Both the position numbers and the translations under genes were made by a program. This document shows, piece after piece, positions 51,676 to 61,096 of a stretch of 64,000 nt of DNA. How positions within the stretch are numbered: position 1 is the first letter of the stretch; every line of letters starts with the position of its first letter. Below the pieces are notes generated by a model. The model worked only from the letters and a program-made list of their open reading frames with translations. It ran no database searches and was not told the DNA's origin. Source of the DNA: Alphaproteobacteria bacterium (GTDB lineage Bacteria > Myxococcota_A > UBA796 > GCA-2862545); assembly GCA_020632925.1 (NCBI GenBank), contig JACKER010000025.1:50178-114177 (forward strand). Direction: 5' to 3'.

Positions 51676-54600
51676 TTGATCTGCTCCCCGACCCAGCGGG
51701 CCAGCTCGAGCGGGGTGAGCGCCGCGACCGGCATCCCCGCCGCCACCAGCTGCTCGGAGATGGCGACGTTGTAGTTCGGACGGGCGTGATCATCGAGAGC
51801 GGCGAGGCCGAGGAGCTTGACCCCGGACTCGGCCAGCGTGCGCACCTCGGACACCAGGCGGCCCACGGGCGCGCCCTCCTCGAAGTCGGACACCACGCAC
51901 ACGATGGTGCGCGTGGGATTCGTGATCAGCCCGCGGGCGTAGCGGACGGCCTTGCCGATGTCCGTGCCGCCACCGACGCGGACCTCCATCAGCAGGCCGA
52001 GCGGGTCCGTCGCGCGCTCGGACAGGTCCACGACCTGCGTGGAGAACGCGAGGAAGCGCACGTCGACCGCGGGCAGGCCGGACAGGATGGCGGCCATCAT
52101 CGCGCTGTGGACGACGTTGGCGTCCATCGACCCCGAGGTGTCGACGACGAGCACGATGCGCCAGTCCATCGAGCGCCGGCCCCGCGTGCGCCACACGAAG
52201 TGCTCGGGCACGAGCTCGGCGCTGCCGTCCTCGCGGAGGCGCGCGTGGCGCAGGTTGGCGCGGACGGTGCGCTGCAGATCGAGGCGCCCGCTGGGTCGTC
52301 GCGTCGGGCGCTGGAGCGTGAGCCCGGTGAGCGCGGGTCGCACCCGGACCGCCAGCGCCTCGACGAGGGCGGCGATCACGCGGTCGCAGAGCCGCCGCAG
52401 GCCCTCGAGCTGGCTCTCGGAGAGCCCGCCCTTGAGCGAGAGCACCTGCTCGAGGAGCTGGACCGACGGGGTGACGGTCTGCGGGTCGAGCTCGAGCAGC
52501 GCGTTCGGGTCGCCGCGCTCCGCCGCCCGCCCGAGCACCTCCTCGCGGACCTGCCCGCCGAAGAGCTCGGAGAGGTCCTCGCTCCAGTCGCGGACGGTCG
52601 GGTACGGCTCCTCGCTGCCGCCGCGCCGCCCGCCGACACCCCCGCGGGAGCCCTCGCCCTGGCCCTGGCCGTAGAGCTCGTCGAGCGCCCGGGCGTACCG
52701 GCCGGCCTGGGGCGGGAGCTTCTGCCGCTGGCGACCGAGCACCAGGCGCCACCGGTCGGGGCCGCGCAGCGTGGTGGTCGGGTGCTGGCGGATGAGGGCG
52801 TCGACCTCCTCGGGCTCGGGTGCGACGGGTGGCTCTTGCGCACGCGCGGGCAGCGCCAGGCCCAGGCGCTCGAGCGAGGCGGCGGCCTCGCGATCGGCCG
52901 ACGCCCATGCCGCGAGCACCTCGGGGTCGTGCTCGAGCTCGGCGCCCCCGCCCTCGCGGTCCGCGAGGTGCTCCGAGACCACCTCGAACAGCCGGTCGCG
53001 GTCCGCGGGCGAGAGCGGCTCGAACCCGTGCCGCAGCGCGGGAAGGCGCGTGAGGAAGCCCTCGTCGTCCAGCGCCGCGACCCGGACCAGCAGGGGGCGC
53101 AGGAGCGCCGGGTGCCCCTCGAGCTGCGCGTGCACCGCGGTCAGCGCGCCCTGGAGGCGTTGGGCCAGCATCGTGCGGCTGCCGGCGTCGGCGCAGGCGT
53201 CCACCCAGCTCCCGAGCCGCTCGCCGAGCGTGCCCCAGGTCATCGCGCCGAGGAGCGCCCGCGCGCCGCCCGCGCCGCCCTGCATCTGCGGCGAGCCGTC
53301 CTCCGCCAGCCGCAGCAGCGCGTCGAGCAGCCGGCCGTCCCCGAGCCGCTCGGGCGCCTGCTCGAACACCCGGGCCAGCGCGACCAGCGCGCGTACGTCG
53401 CCGAGATCGGTCGAGCCCTGGAGCCCGTCGACCGCGCGCACCGAGGCCGCGAGCAGCTCGTCGCGCACCTGGCCGAGCAGGCCGTCGGGGAGCTCGAGGT
53501 CCGGCACGGCGCCCGGCTCGTCGCGGACCACGCGCGGACCATCCTCGCCGCCCATCGGGCACCCGGGGACGTGCCCGTGGCCGAGCCGCTCGCCGAGCGC
53601 CAGCGCGCGCACGAGGTCCGAGAGCCCGGCCTCCGACGCCACCACCGTGCGCAGCCGCGCCAGCCCCGCGCGCACCTCGTCGTGCAGCCCGCAGTCGGCG
53701 GCGGCCTGGAGGATGTCGACGTGCATCCCCGCGGACAGCTTCTCGTCCGCCTCGAGCTCGGCGATCTTCGCCCGCAAGGCGCCGGTCGCCGCCTGCTCCA
53801 GCGTCACGCCGCGCAGGCTCGCCGCCGTCAGCGTCGCCTCGGTGGCAGCGGTCCAGCGGCACCACCAGACCGAGGTGAGCGTGTCGTCCTGCGTGTCGGC
53901 GGGCTCGGCGTAGATCACGCCCGCGGCGGACAGGCGGTGGAGCGCGACGTGCCGCCGACGGTCGGTCTCGGAGCGGAGGGGGTCGAGGCGCAGCGGGTCC
54001 CGACCGGGCTCGTCCTCCGGTCCCGGGAGCCTCAGCGCGGCCAGCAGGGCCTCCACGTGGGGAAGCAGCCCGGAGCGCGGCGTGCCCGGCGCCAGGCGGC
54101 CCCGCTCGCGACCGACCAGCACCCGCTCGACGGCGCGCGCGACCACCCGCCCGCGCCCCATCAGCTCCCCCTGGCCGATGGCCGTCTGGAGCGCCTCGAG
54201 CACCTCTCGTCGTCCCGGAGCAGGGAGCTCCCGCAGCGCCGCCAGCCCACGCGCGAGCCGCAGCGCCTCGGCGGCGTCCGGTGTGCCCGCTACGTGGCGC
54301 TCGTCGCGGATCCGGCGGCAGACCTCGACCAGCACTGCACCCGCCAGTCCCTCGACGCGCTGCGTGACCTGACCCTCGGACGTCCTCAAGGTCTCGAAGA
54401 GCCGCTGGTGCCAGCGCGGATCGCGGATCCCGGCCGGGTACCCGGAGCGCGAGTCGAGCTGCTCGAAGCCGTAGGGCAGCAGGCTCGTGACCACCTCGGG
54501 GCCCTTCGAGGGCTTGCCCAGGGCCACGCGGGGCAGGGGGTCGGTGGTCGCGTCGTCCAGCAGGGCGGCGCCGTGGAACGACCCGACGACGCACGCGATG

Positions 54601-55241
54601 CGCTTCGCCCCCGCCTCCCGCGCCGCGGCGATGCGCTCGCGCATGAAGGCCTCGCGGGCGAGATCGGAGCCGCGCACCTGGTTCCCGGTGTCCGCTCGCA
54701 GCGCCCACCCGTAGAGCAGGGCCGCCCGCCGCACGCTCTGCGGGTCCGCGCCGACCGCGGGCGCCTCCACGAGCTGGTCCCAGAGCGACTCGCCGTCTTC
54801 GGTCTCCTCCCGGCGGTTCAGCAGCTCCTGCACCCGGCCGGAGGGCGTGTCGGGATCGATCTCGACGCGGACGTGCTCCTCGGCGCGGCGCGCGACCGGG
54901 AGATCGAAGGGCTCACAGCGGACGCCGCGGGCGGTGGCCCAGCGGATCGCGCCGAGCTCGGGGGAGAAGTCGGCGAAGGGATAGAACGCGATCTGCCCGC
55001 CGCAGACGGCGCCCACGGCGAGCGGGGCGTGCGCGTCGGCGTGGCCCAGCCAGCGCATCCAGGGCTCGAACTCCACGGGGAGCTCGATCAGCAGGGCGTC
55101 GGGCTGGAACGCGTCCAGCAGGGCGTCGATCACCGCTGCGCACGCGCTGCTGTGGTGGCGCACGCCGATGACGAAGGGATCGACGCTGTCGGCGAGGGCC
55201 GCCAGCGCCTGCTCGACGCGGTCCGGATCGTCGCTGCTCAT
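51672..55241 (-). CDS. DUF5682 and VWA domain fusion protein
   Basis: 1189 residues. The N-terminal part (VIGVRHHSSACAAVIDALLD, DALLIELPVEFEPWM, SYGF-like YGFEQLDSRSGYPAGIRDP, VVGSFHGAALLDD) has the features of DUF5682; a large helical region follows (550-950), then the C-terminal VWA domain with the MIDAS motif D1034-T-S-G-S1038 (IVLVVDTSGSMDANV), GGGTD and VVSDFEEG. VWA domains bind partner proteins through a metal ion, often with MoxR ATPases in protein-remodelling systems. In related operons DUF5682 and VWA are usually separate genes, so this is a fusion. ATG 55241 has a TAGGCT hexamer eight bases upstream. Confidence 0.88.
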   Translation of the reverse strand: MSSDDPDRVEQALAALADSVDPFVIGVRHHSSACAAVIDALLDAFQPDALLIELPVEFEPWMRWLGHADAHAPLAVGAVCGGQIAFYPFADFSPELGAIRWATARGVRCEPFDLPVARRAEEHVRVEIDPDTPSGRVQELLNRREETEDGESLWDQLVEAPAVGADPQSVRRAALLYGWALRADTGNQVRGSDLAREAFMRERIAAAREAGAKRIACVVGSFHGAALLDDATTDPLPRVALGKPSKGPEVVTSLLPYGFEQLDSRSGYPAGIRDPRWHQRLFETLRTSEGQVTQRVEGLAGAVLVEVCRRIRDERHVAGTPDAAEALRLARGLAALRELPAPGRREVLEALQTAIGQGELMGRGRVVARAVERVLVGRERGRLAPGTPRSGLLPHVEALLAALRLPGPEDEPGRDPLRLDPLRSETDRRRHVALHRLSAAGVIYAEPADTQDDTLTSVWWCRWTAATEATLTAASLRGVTLEQAATGALRAKIAELEADEKLSAGMHVDILQAAADCGLHDEVRAGLARLRTVVASEAGLSDLVRALALGERLGHGHVPGCPMGGEDGPRVVRDEPGAVPDLELPDGLLGQVRDELLAASVRAVDGLQGSTDLGDVRALVALARVFEQAPERLGDGRLLDALLRLAEDGSPQMQGGAGGARALLGAMTWGTLGERLGSWVDACADAGSRTMLAQRLQGALTAVHAQLEGHPALLRPLLVRVAALDDEGFLTRLPALRHGFEPLSPADRDRLFEVVSEHLADREGGGAELEHDPEVLAAWASADREAAASLERLGLALPARAQEPPVAPEPEEVDALIRQHPTTTLRGPDRWRLVLGRQRQKLPPQAGRYARALDELYGQGQGEGSRGGVGGRRGGSEEPYPTVRDWSEDLSELFGGQVREEVLGRAAERGDPNALLELDPQTVTPSVQLLEQVLSLKGGLSESQLEGLRRLCDRVIAALVEALAVRVRPALTGLTLQRPTRRPSGRLDLQRTVRANLRHARLREDGSAELVPEHFVWRTRGRRSMDWRIVLVVDTSGSMDANVVHSAMMAAILSGLPAVDVRFLAFSTQVVDLSERATDPLGLLMEVRVGGGTDIGKAVRYARGLITNPTRTIVCVVSDFEEGAPVGRLVSEVRTLAESGVKLLGLAALDDHARPNYNVAISEQLVAAGMPVAALTPLELARWVGEQIK

Positions 55242-55249
55242 GGGAGCGG

Positions 55250-55255
55250 AGCCTA
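55250..55255 (-). promoter_or_regulatory. TAGGCT -10-like element, leaderless start
   Basis: On the minus strand TAGGCT is followed by eight bases and the ATG at 55241. There is no Shine-Dalgarno in the gap. This would drive the DUF5682-VWA/SWIM operon. Confidence 0.42.
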
Positions 55256-55313
55256 CCCCAGAGCCCGCGGTTCGGGGGCCACCTCCGGTTGTGACGGCCG
55301 CCAGGCGGGTGAC

Positions 55314-55928
55314 ATGGGACGTTGGCACCCACCCGTGGAGGGGACCGTGGAACGACCGGAGCGCGCAGACGCGATCGATGTCGCGTGGACGCTCGCCGAG
55401 GATGCGCTCGAGACCGGCGATGCCAGGGCCGCCGCCCGCCTCTTCGAGCGCGCCGACGCCCTGGCGGAGGCCCGGGACACCGTCTCGCTCGGCCGCGACC
55501 TCGAGCTCGCGAGGGTACGCGCTCGATTGAGCGGGCGCCTCGTGCATGTCCACGTCCTGTCTCGCTCCTTCGCCGAGGCGTCCCGTCACGCGGCGAGGGC
55601 GGTGGGGTTCTGGGAGCGGGTGGTGGCGGTGGACGCCGCTGGGAAGGAGCCGCTCGCGTGCGCCATCCGGGAGTGGTCCCGCGCTCGGAGAGGGGAGGGC
55701 GACCTCCTGGCCGCCAGCACGCTCCTCCGCCGAGCCATCGCGACGATGGAGGAGGCCACGTCCGACGGATGGAGCCCGGGCACGTTGCTCCCGCACTGGC
55801 GGGTGGAGCTCGCGTCGATGGTCGGTGACGAAGCCGGGTCGGGCCTCGCCTCGTCCGCCACCCAGCCCGCACCTCCTCCCTGGGTCCTGTTGCCCGACGA
55901 CCTGACGACCGAGGACGGCGACGGGTAG
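55314..55928 (+). CDS. Hypothetical helical protein
   Basis: 204 residues from ATG 55314 (or 193 from GTG 55347, which gives VERPERADAIDV). Ala/Arg/Glu-rich helices (DALETGDARAAARLFERADA, FAEASRHAARAVGFWERVVA, LLAASTLLRRAIATMEEA) look like three or four TPR-like units, which usually hold partner proteins. There is no signal. It is divergent from the DUF5682-VWA operon, 72 bp away, and may be functionally linked. No family assigned. Confidence 0.65.
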   Translation: MGRWHPPVEGTVERPERADAIDVAWTLAEDALETGDARAAARLFERADALAEARDTVSLGRDLELARVRARLSGRLVHVHVLSRSFAEASRHAARAVGFWERVVAVDAAGKEPLACAIREWSRARRGEGDLLAASTLLRRAIATMEEATSDGWSPGTLLPHWRVELASMVGDEAGSGLASSATQPAPPPWVLLPDDLTTEDGDG

Positions 55929-55956
55929 CGGGCTACGGGGACCTGGGGAGGGAGCC

Positions 55957-56676
55957 TTGGCCTACACGCTGATCACCGCCAACCGGAACTACTCGAGCTG
56001 GTCGCTGCGGCCGTGGCTCCTGATGAAGGTGCTCGACATCCCGTTCACCGATCGGCTCGAGCCGTTCACCTCGCCCGACAACCACGCGTCCTTCCGCCGC
56101 TTCTCGCCGACGGGGCAGGTGCCGGCGCTGCTCGACGGGGAGCGTACCGTCTGGGACTCGCTCGGCATCACGCTCTACCTGGCCGACCGACACGCGGGGG
56201 TCTGGCCGGAGGAGGCGGCGGCGCGGGCCTTCGCGCAGTGCGGGGTGGCCGAGATGCACGGCGGGTTCACCGCCCTCCGGAACGACTGCACGATGAACGT
56301 GGGGGTGCGCGTGAGGCCCCGCCCGATGCGCCCGCGGCTCGAGCGTGACGTGGCGCGGGTGGGCGAGCTCTTCGCCGAGGGGCTCGAGCGCTTCGGCGGG
56401 CCGTGGCTCGCGGGTCCGGCCTTCACGGCGCTGGACGCGTTCTTCGCGCCGGTGGCCTTTCGGGTACGGACCTACGGGCTCGACGTGGGCGCGGGGCAGG
56501 CCTGGGTCGATCGGGTGCTCGACCTGCCAGCGACGAGGGAGTGGGAGGAACAGGCGCTGTCCGAGACCTGGCGCGAGGAGGGTCACGAGACGGAACTCGC
56601 CGCCGCAGGCGAGATCGTGGAGGACCATCGAGCCGCATCCCGCACCGCGTCCATCGGTGTGGTCACGAGGCAATGA
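55957..56676 (+). CDS. Glutathione S-transferase family protein
   Basis: 239 residues: N-terminal thioredoxin-like domain (TLITANRNYSSWSLRPWLLM, with the S-x-W-S-x-R glutathione site, and QVPALLDGERTVWDSLGI with cis-Pro and the D-S pair) and a C-terminal helical domain (GPAFTALDAFFAPVAFRVRT). It resembles the YfcF-like bacterial GSTs that act on electrophiles or peroxides. TTG at 55957 is preceded by GGGAGG. The C-terminal tail after ETELAAAGEI is longer than in typical members. A short ACAGT/ACTGT stem lies just after the stop. Confidence 0.9.
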   Translation: MAYTLITANRNYSSWSLRPWLLMKVLDIPFTDRLEPFTSPDNHASFRRFSPTGQVPALLDGERTVWDSLGITLYLADRHAGVWPEEAAARAFAQCGVAEMHGGFTALRNDCTMNVGVRVRPRPMRPRLERDVARVGELFAEGLERFGGPWLAGPAFTALDAFFAPVAFRVRTYGLDVGAGQAWVDRVLDLPATREWEEQALSETWREEGHETELAAAGEIVEDHRAASRTASIGVVTRQ

Positions 56677-56868
56677 AACAGTCGCTTCACTGTCGTGCGA
56701 CGATCCGAATGGATGCCGAACCACGTGGATCGCGTGCTCGATCCGAGAAGGCGAGCCGGCTCACGCTGGTCGCGGGCCATCGTGGATCCCATCGATGTGA
56801 TCGGACCGGGCCTTTTGGTTGACGGTGGTGGTGCGGCCGGCTACGGTCGTCGTCGACGTGGGTGCCGG

Positions 56869-58350
56869 ATGAATCACGTACGAGTGGGTAGCATCGTCTT
56901 CTTCTGCGCCTGGCTGGCGGGCTGCGACAGCGACGCGGGTCCGGTGCCCGGGGCTGGGGGAGACGCGAGCCAGGAGCGTGGCGGTGTGCCGCTGCCGCTG
57001 CCGCTGCGGGACGGGAACGTCCTGGTCATCGTGCTGGACGACCTGGCGACGCACCAGGTGGAGGCGTACGGGCGGCGGCCGAACCAGCCGCACACGCCGA
57101 CGATCTCGTCGTTGGCGTCGCAGGGGGTGCGGTTCGACAACTTCTACAGCTTCGCGAGCTGCACGCCTGGTCGAGCGGCGCTGATGACGGGCCGGTGGCC
57201 GCAGCGGTCCGGCATGGTCAAGGCGATGGAGGCGGACCTCGAGAACGAGACGATGCCTCTGGCCGAGGTGACCATTCCCGAGATGTTGCGTTGGTCACCC
57301 CACGCCTTCTCGACGGCACTGATCGGGAAGTGGCACCTGAGCAGCTTCTCGTATCCTGGCGCACGCTTCAACCCGAACGACCAGGGATTCGGTTGGTACT
57401 CGGGGTCGCTCGAGAACCTGGGCGCCTCGCTGGTTCCTCTGGGTCCGACGGACTACTACCGGTGGGAGAAGGTGGTCAACGGGGTTCCGACGCTGGAGAC
57501 GCGATACGCGACGACGGTGGTGGCGGACGAGGTCGTCGAGCAGACGGAGCTGCTGCCGCAGCCGTGGTTCATCGTCGCTTCGTTCAACGCGCCGCACCTC
57601 CCGCTCCACGTGCCTCCGGCCGACCTGTACACGACGGATCTGACGGGCCGGAGCTGCGGTGACGCGTCGAACGAGGACGCGGGGTACTGCTACAACGCGA
57701 TGGTGGAGGCCGTGGACACGGAGATCGGGCGGATGCTCGCGGAGATGGATCCGGAGACGCTGTCGCACACGACGATCATGCTGACGGCGGACAACGGGAC
57801 TCCTGAGCACGGGATCTTCCCTCCGTACGACCCGACCCGAGACAAGGGGACGCTGTACGACGGTGGGAGTCGGGTACCGTTGATCGTGACGGGCCCGTAC
57901 GTGACGCAGCCCGGGTCGGTGTCTTCGGCGCTGGTGAGCATGGTGGACATCTTCGCGACGGTCCAGGAGATGGCGCATGTGCCGTCGCAGCTGTTGCGGG
58001 CGTGGGACGGTACGGAGCTGGAGACGGACTCCGTGAGCTTCTTCCACCTGCTGAGCGATCCGTCGGCGGCAGCGAACCCCCCGCGGAACCTGTTCGTGTA
58101 CAGTGAGAAGTTCCGGGACAACGGCCCGCCCCCGTACCTCCAGTCGTACACGATGGTCCGGACGGCGACGCACAAGATGATCCGGTCGAACGGAACGGAC
58201 GAGTTGTACGAGTACCGGCAGGCGCAGCTGGACGAGGGGCCGAACATCCAGGCGAACGGTCCGCCGCCGTACAGTCAGGCACCAGAGAGCAACGATCTGT
58301 CCGATATGATGGATTGGATGGAAAACACCGTCGTGTACGAAGGACCGTGA
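56869..58350 (+). CDS. Sulfatase (formylglycine-dependent), lipoprotein
   Basis: 493 residues with lipoprotein signal CAWLAGCDS. The alkaline-phosphatase-fold sulfatase motifs are clear: metal-binding VLVIVLDDLA (D57-D58), the active site C98-T-P-G-R102 where Cys becomes formylglycine, GKWHLSS, and LTADNGTPEHG. It removes sulfate from a glycan or other sulfate ester outside the cell. Maturation needs a true FGE or anSME elsewhere; the FGE-like kinase at 22709 lacks the usual catalytic cysteines. It is followed after 2 bases by the MopE-hydrolase gene and an ASST-like gene, so a sulfur-ester theme is possible. A TACGGT hexamer lies 21 bases before the ATG. Confidence 0.93.
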   Translation: MNHVRVGSIVFFCAWLAGCDSDAGPVPGAGGDASQERGGVPLPLPLRDGNVLVIVLDDLATHQVEAYGRRPNQPHTPTISSLASQGVRFDNFYSFASCTPGRAALMTGRWPQRSGMVKAMEADLENETMPLAEVTIPEMLRWSPHAFSTALIGKWHLSSFSYPGARFNPNDQGFGWYSGSLENLGASLVPLGPTDYYRWEKVVNGVPTLETRYATTVVADEVVEQTELLPQPWFIVASFNAPHLPLHVPPADLYTTDLTGRSCGDASNEDAGYCYNAMVEAVDTEIGRMLAEMDPETLSHTTIMLTADNGTPEHGIFPPYDPTRDKGTLYDGGSRVPLIVTGPYVTQPGSVSSALVSMVDIFATVQEMAHVPSQLLRAWDGTELETDSVSFFHLLSDPSAAANPPRNLFVYSEKFRDNGPPPYLQSYTMVRTATHKMIRSNGTDELYEYRQAQLDEGPNIQANGPPPYSQAPESNDLSDMMDWMENTVVYEGP

Positions 58351-58352
58351 CG

Positions 58353-61058
58353 ATGACGCAACGACCTGTGACGCTCGGGACCGTGTTGACCGTGCTGGCG
58401 TTGACGCTGCCGCTGGCTGGCGTCGGCTGCGGTGGCGAGCCGTGGTACGTGGACGAGGACGGGGACGGCTTCGGGACGACGTTGGGTGAGGGGCGGCGGC
58501 CGGAGGGCGCGGCTGTCGTCGACGGTGACTGCGACGACACGAACGCGACGGTGCACCCCGAGGCGGACGAGCTGTGCGACGGGTTGGACACGGACTGTGA
58601 CGGTGTGGTCCCGGTCGAGGAGGGAGACGAGGACGACGACGGGTTCCTCGTGTGCGCGGTGGGCGGCGCCGTGTCCGGCGGGTTGATGGGGGGTGACTGC
58701 GACGACGCGGATCCGTCGGTCCACCCATCGGCGGACGAGGGCTGCGACGGAATCGACACGGACTGCGACGGGGTCCCCTCGGGTGCGGAGACGGACGACG
58801 ACGGCGACGGGTACGTGGAGTGTGCGCCGTCTGGGTGGAGGGGAGCCTCGGACGTGAAGGGTGGCGACTGCGACGACGCGCACGCGACGGCGTACCCGGG
58901 GAGCCTCGAGGTGTGCGACGGGGTGGACACGGACTGCGACGGTACGGTTCCCGACGCGGAGAAGGACGACGACGGGGATGGCGGTGTCGAGTGCACCGTG
59001 GTCGGCGAGTGGCTGGGCGCGCCGGGCGTGGTGGGCGGCGACTGCGACGACGCGGACGCCGGCGTGGCGGCGCACCTGGCGGAGGTGTGTGACGGTCGGG
59101 ACAACGACTGCGACGGTCAGCCGAGCGCCGACGAGCTGGATCCCGACCGGGACGGGGTGGTCGGATGTGAGTGGGTGCAGCCGTGGCTGGGCGCGCCCGG
59201 GATCACGGGCGGCGGGGACTGCGATCAGGAGCACACGGCGGTGCATCCCGGTGCGGACGAGCTGCGGGACGGAGCGGACACGAACTGCGACGGGGTGCTG
59301 CTGGCGGAGGAAGTGGACGACGACGGCGACGGATACGTCGAGATGCCGGTGGTGGAGCCGTTCTGGATCGGGATGGACGGGATGGGCGGCGGGGACTGCG
59401 ACGACACGCGGCCCGAGATCCACCCGGACCAGGCGGAGCTGTGCAACGGGATCGACGACGACTGTGACGGGGAGCCGTCGAGGGCGGAGCTGGACCGGGA
59501 CGGGGACGGGGTGATCGGGTGCATGCCGAGCCAGTGGCAGGGCGGGGGTGCCGTGCCGGACGGTGGGGACTGCAACGACTTCGACGGGAGCGTGCGTCCT
59601 GGGGCCTCGGAGGTCTGCGACTGGGCGGACAACGACTGTGACGGGCTGGTGGACGACGATGATCCGTCGGTGGCGGCCGCTTCGTTCCGGACGTTCTATC
59701 GGGACGACGATCAGGACGGGTTCGGAGTGGACACGGACACGACGGAGGGCTGCGCGCTTCCGGACGGGTACGCGCCTGCGGCCGGGGACTGTGACGACGT
59801 GGACCGTCACGTCCACCCGTTCGCGCGCGAGGGCTGCGACGGGATCGACAACGACTGCAACGAGCTGGTGGACGACGACGATCCTGATCTGGACCTGGCG
59901 CTGGCGTTGACGTGGTGGCCCGACGACGACCAGGACGGGTACGGTGACGGGACGCAGCAGGCGCTGGTGATGTGCGCGCCGCCGGACGCGTTCTGGTCGG
60001 AGGACGGCCGGGACTGCGACGACGGCGATCCGAACACGCACTGGGACGCGCCGGAGCTGTGCAACGGGCTGGACGACGACTGTGACGGGCACCCGGACGT
60101 GCCGTCGATCGGCGGAGCGACGAGCGAGCTGGGTTGCGACATGTGCACGACGGCGTTCGACTATCGGCGGTCGAACATCCACATCGAGACGTACGATCCG
60201 TGCGACCTGGACCCGCTGGCGCAGGATCTGTGCGGGAACCGGGTGCACGACGTTCGGTGGCGTGAGGACGCGACGGTGCTTCGGCCGGAGCTGTTCGTGT
60301 TCCTTCCGCCATCCGCGGGGACGTTCAACAACAACCTGATGTCGTGGGTGGCGCACGCGGGGTACCGGGCGATCACGTTCGGTCAGGCGAACGACGTGCA
60401 CCTGTCGGACGTGTGCAGCAGCAGCCAGGAGTGCACGATCGCGTTCCACGAGGAGGCGTTCTACGGCAACGACGTGTCTCCGTACGTGGACATCGGGCCG
60501 CACGACAGCCTCGACACCCGGCTCAGCGTGTTGTTGCACCACCTGAACGACACGTACCCATCGGGCGGATGGGACCAGTACATCGACCCGAACGACGACG
60601 GTCCGATGTGGCAGAACATCATCCTGTCGGGCTGGTCCAAGTCGACGACGTACCTGGTGTACGCGGCGGAGATGGAGCAGGTGGGAGGACTGCTGTTCTT
60701 CTCGAACCCGAACAACGACCTGTCGGACCTGGTGCTCACGACGCCGGCGTGCCGGCGCAACGCGATCTACCACGAGGACGAGTACCCGCTGTTCGACTTC
60801 CCCGATCAGCAGTCGTTCGAGATCGGGTTCCGGAGCATGGGGATGACGGGTCCGACCATCGACATGGACACGGAGCGCTGGCCGTTCCCGGATGGGAGCC
60901 AGATCTTCACGACGGGCACGTACAAGATCGACCGCCCGGACTGCACGGCGCACAAGGCGGTGGCGTTCGACAACTGCATGGACACGACGAAGCTGATTCG
61001 CCCGTACGTGGACATCTTCTGTCGGATCGGCGACGTCGACCCATCCTCCTGTCCCTGA
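58353..61058 (+). CDS. MopE-repeat protein with C-terminal alpha/beta hydrolase-like domain
   Basis: 901 residues. An N-terminal lipoprotein signal (TLPLAGVGCGG) leads to about ten MopE metal-binding repeats (for example GDCDDTNATVHPEADELCDG) to about residue 600. The C-terminal 300 residues are hydrolase-like: LRPELFVFLPPSAGTFNNNL, VAHAGYRAITFGQAND and NIILSGWSKSTTYLVYAAEM, where the nucleophile elbow is GWSKS rather than GxSxG, followed by GGLLFFSNPNND. The domain resembles the BPSS1187-type family, in which the motif is GHSQG. Activity is uncertain. ATG at 58353 is 3 bases after the sulfatase stop, so the two are coupled. Confidence 0.85.
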   Translation: MTQRPVTLGTVLTVLALTLPLAGVGCGGEPWYVDEDGDGFGTTLGEGRRPEGAAVVDGDCDDTNATVHPEADELCDGLDTDCDGVVPVEEGDEDDDGFLVCAVGGAVSGGLMGGDCDDADPSVHPSADEGCDGIDTDCDGVPSGAETDDDGDGYVECAPSGWRGASDVKGGDCDDAHATAYPGSLEVCDGVDTDCDGTVPDAEKDDDGDGGVECTVVGEWLGAPGVVGGDCDDADAGVAAHLAEVCDGRDNDCDGQPSADELDPDRDGVVGCEWVQPWLGAPGITGGGDCDQEHTAVHPGADELRDGADTNCDGVLLAEEVDDDGDGYVEMPVVEPFWIGMDGMGGGDCDDTRPEIHPDQAELCNGIDDDCDGEPSRAELDRDGDGVIGCMPSQWQGGGAVPDGGDCNDFDGSVRPGASEVCDWADNDCDGLVDDDDPSVAAASFRTFYRDDDQDGFGVDTDTTEGCALPDGYAPAAGDCDDVDRHVHPFAREGCDGIDNDCNELVDDDDPDLDLALALTWWPDDDQDGYGDGTQQALVMCAPPDAFWSEDGRDCDDGDPNTHWDAPELCNGLDDDCDGHPDVPSIGGATSELGCDMCTTAFDYRRSNIHIETYDPCDLDPLAQDLCGNRVHDVRWREDATVLRPELFVFLPPSAGTFNNNLMSWVAHAGYRAITFGQANDVHLSDVCSSSQECTIAFHEEAFYGNDVSPYVDIGPHDSLDTRLSVLLHHLNDTYPSGGWDQYIDPNDDGPMWQNIILSGWSKSTTYLVYAAEMEQVGGLLFFSNPNNDLSDLVLTTPACRRNAIYHEDEYPLFDFPDQQSFEIGFRSMGMTGPTIDMDTERWPFPDGSQIFTTGTYKIDRPDCTAHKAVAFDNCMDTTKLIRPYVDIFCRIGDVDPSSCP

Positions 61059-61096
61059 TCCACCCATCTCGCCGCTGACCGGCGGGCCCACCGACG

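Noticed and set aside
51663..55928. Open frame of 1421 codons on the plus strand
   Set aside because: Only the last 204 codons (55314-55928) look like a real protein; the rest is antisense to the DUF5682-VWA gene, whose VWA motifs are clear.
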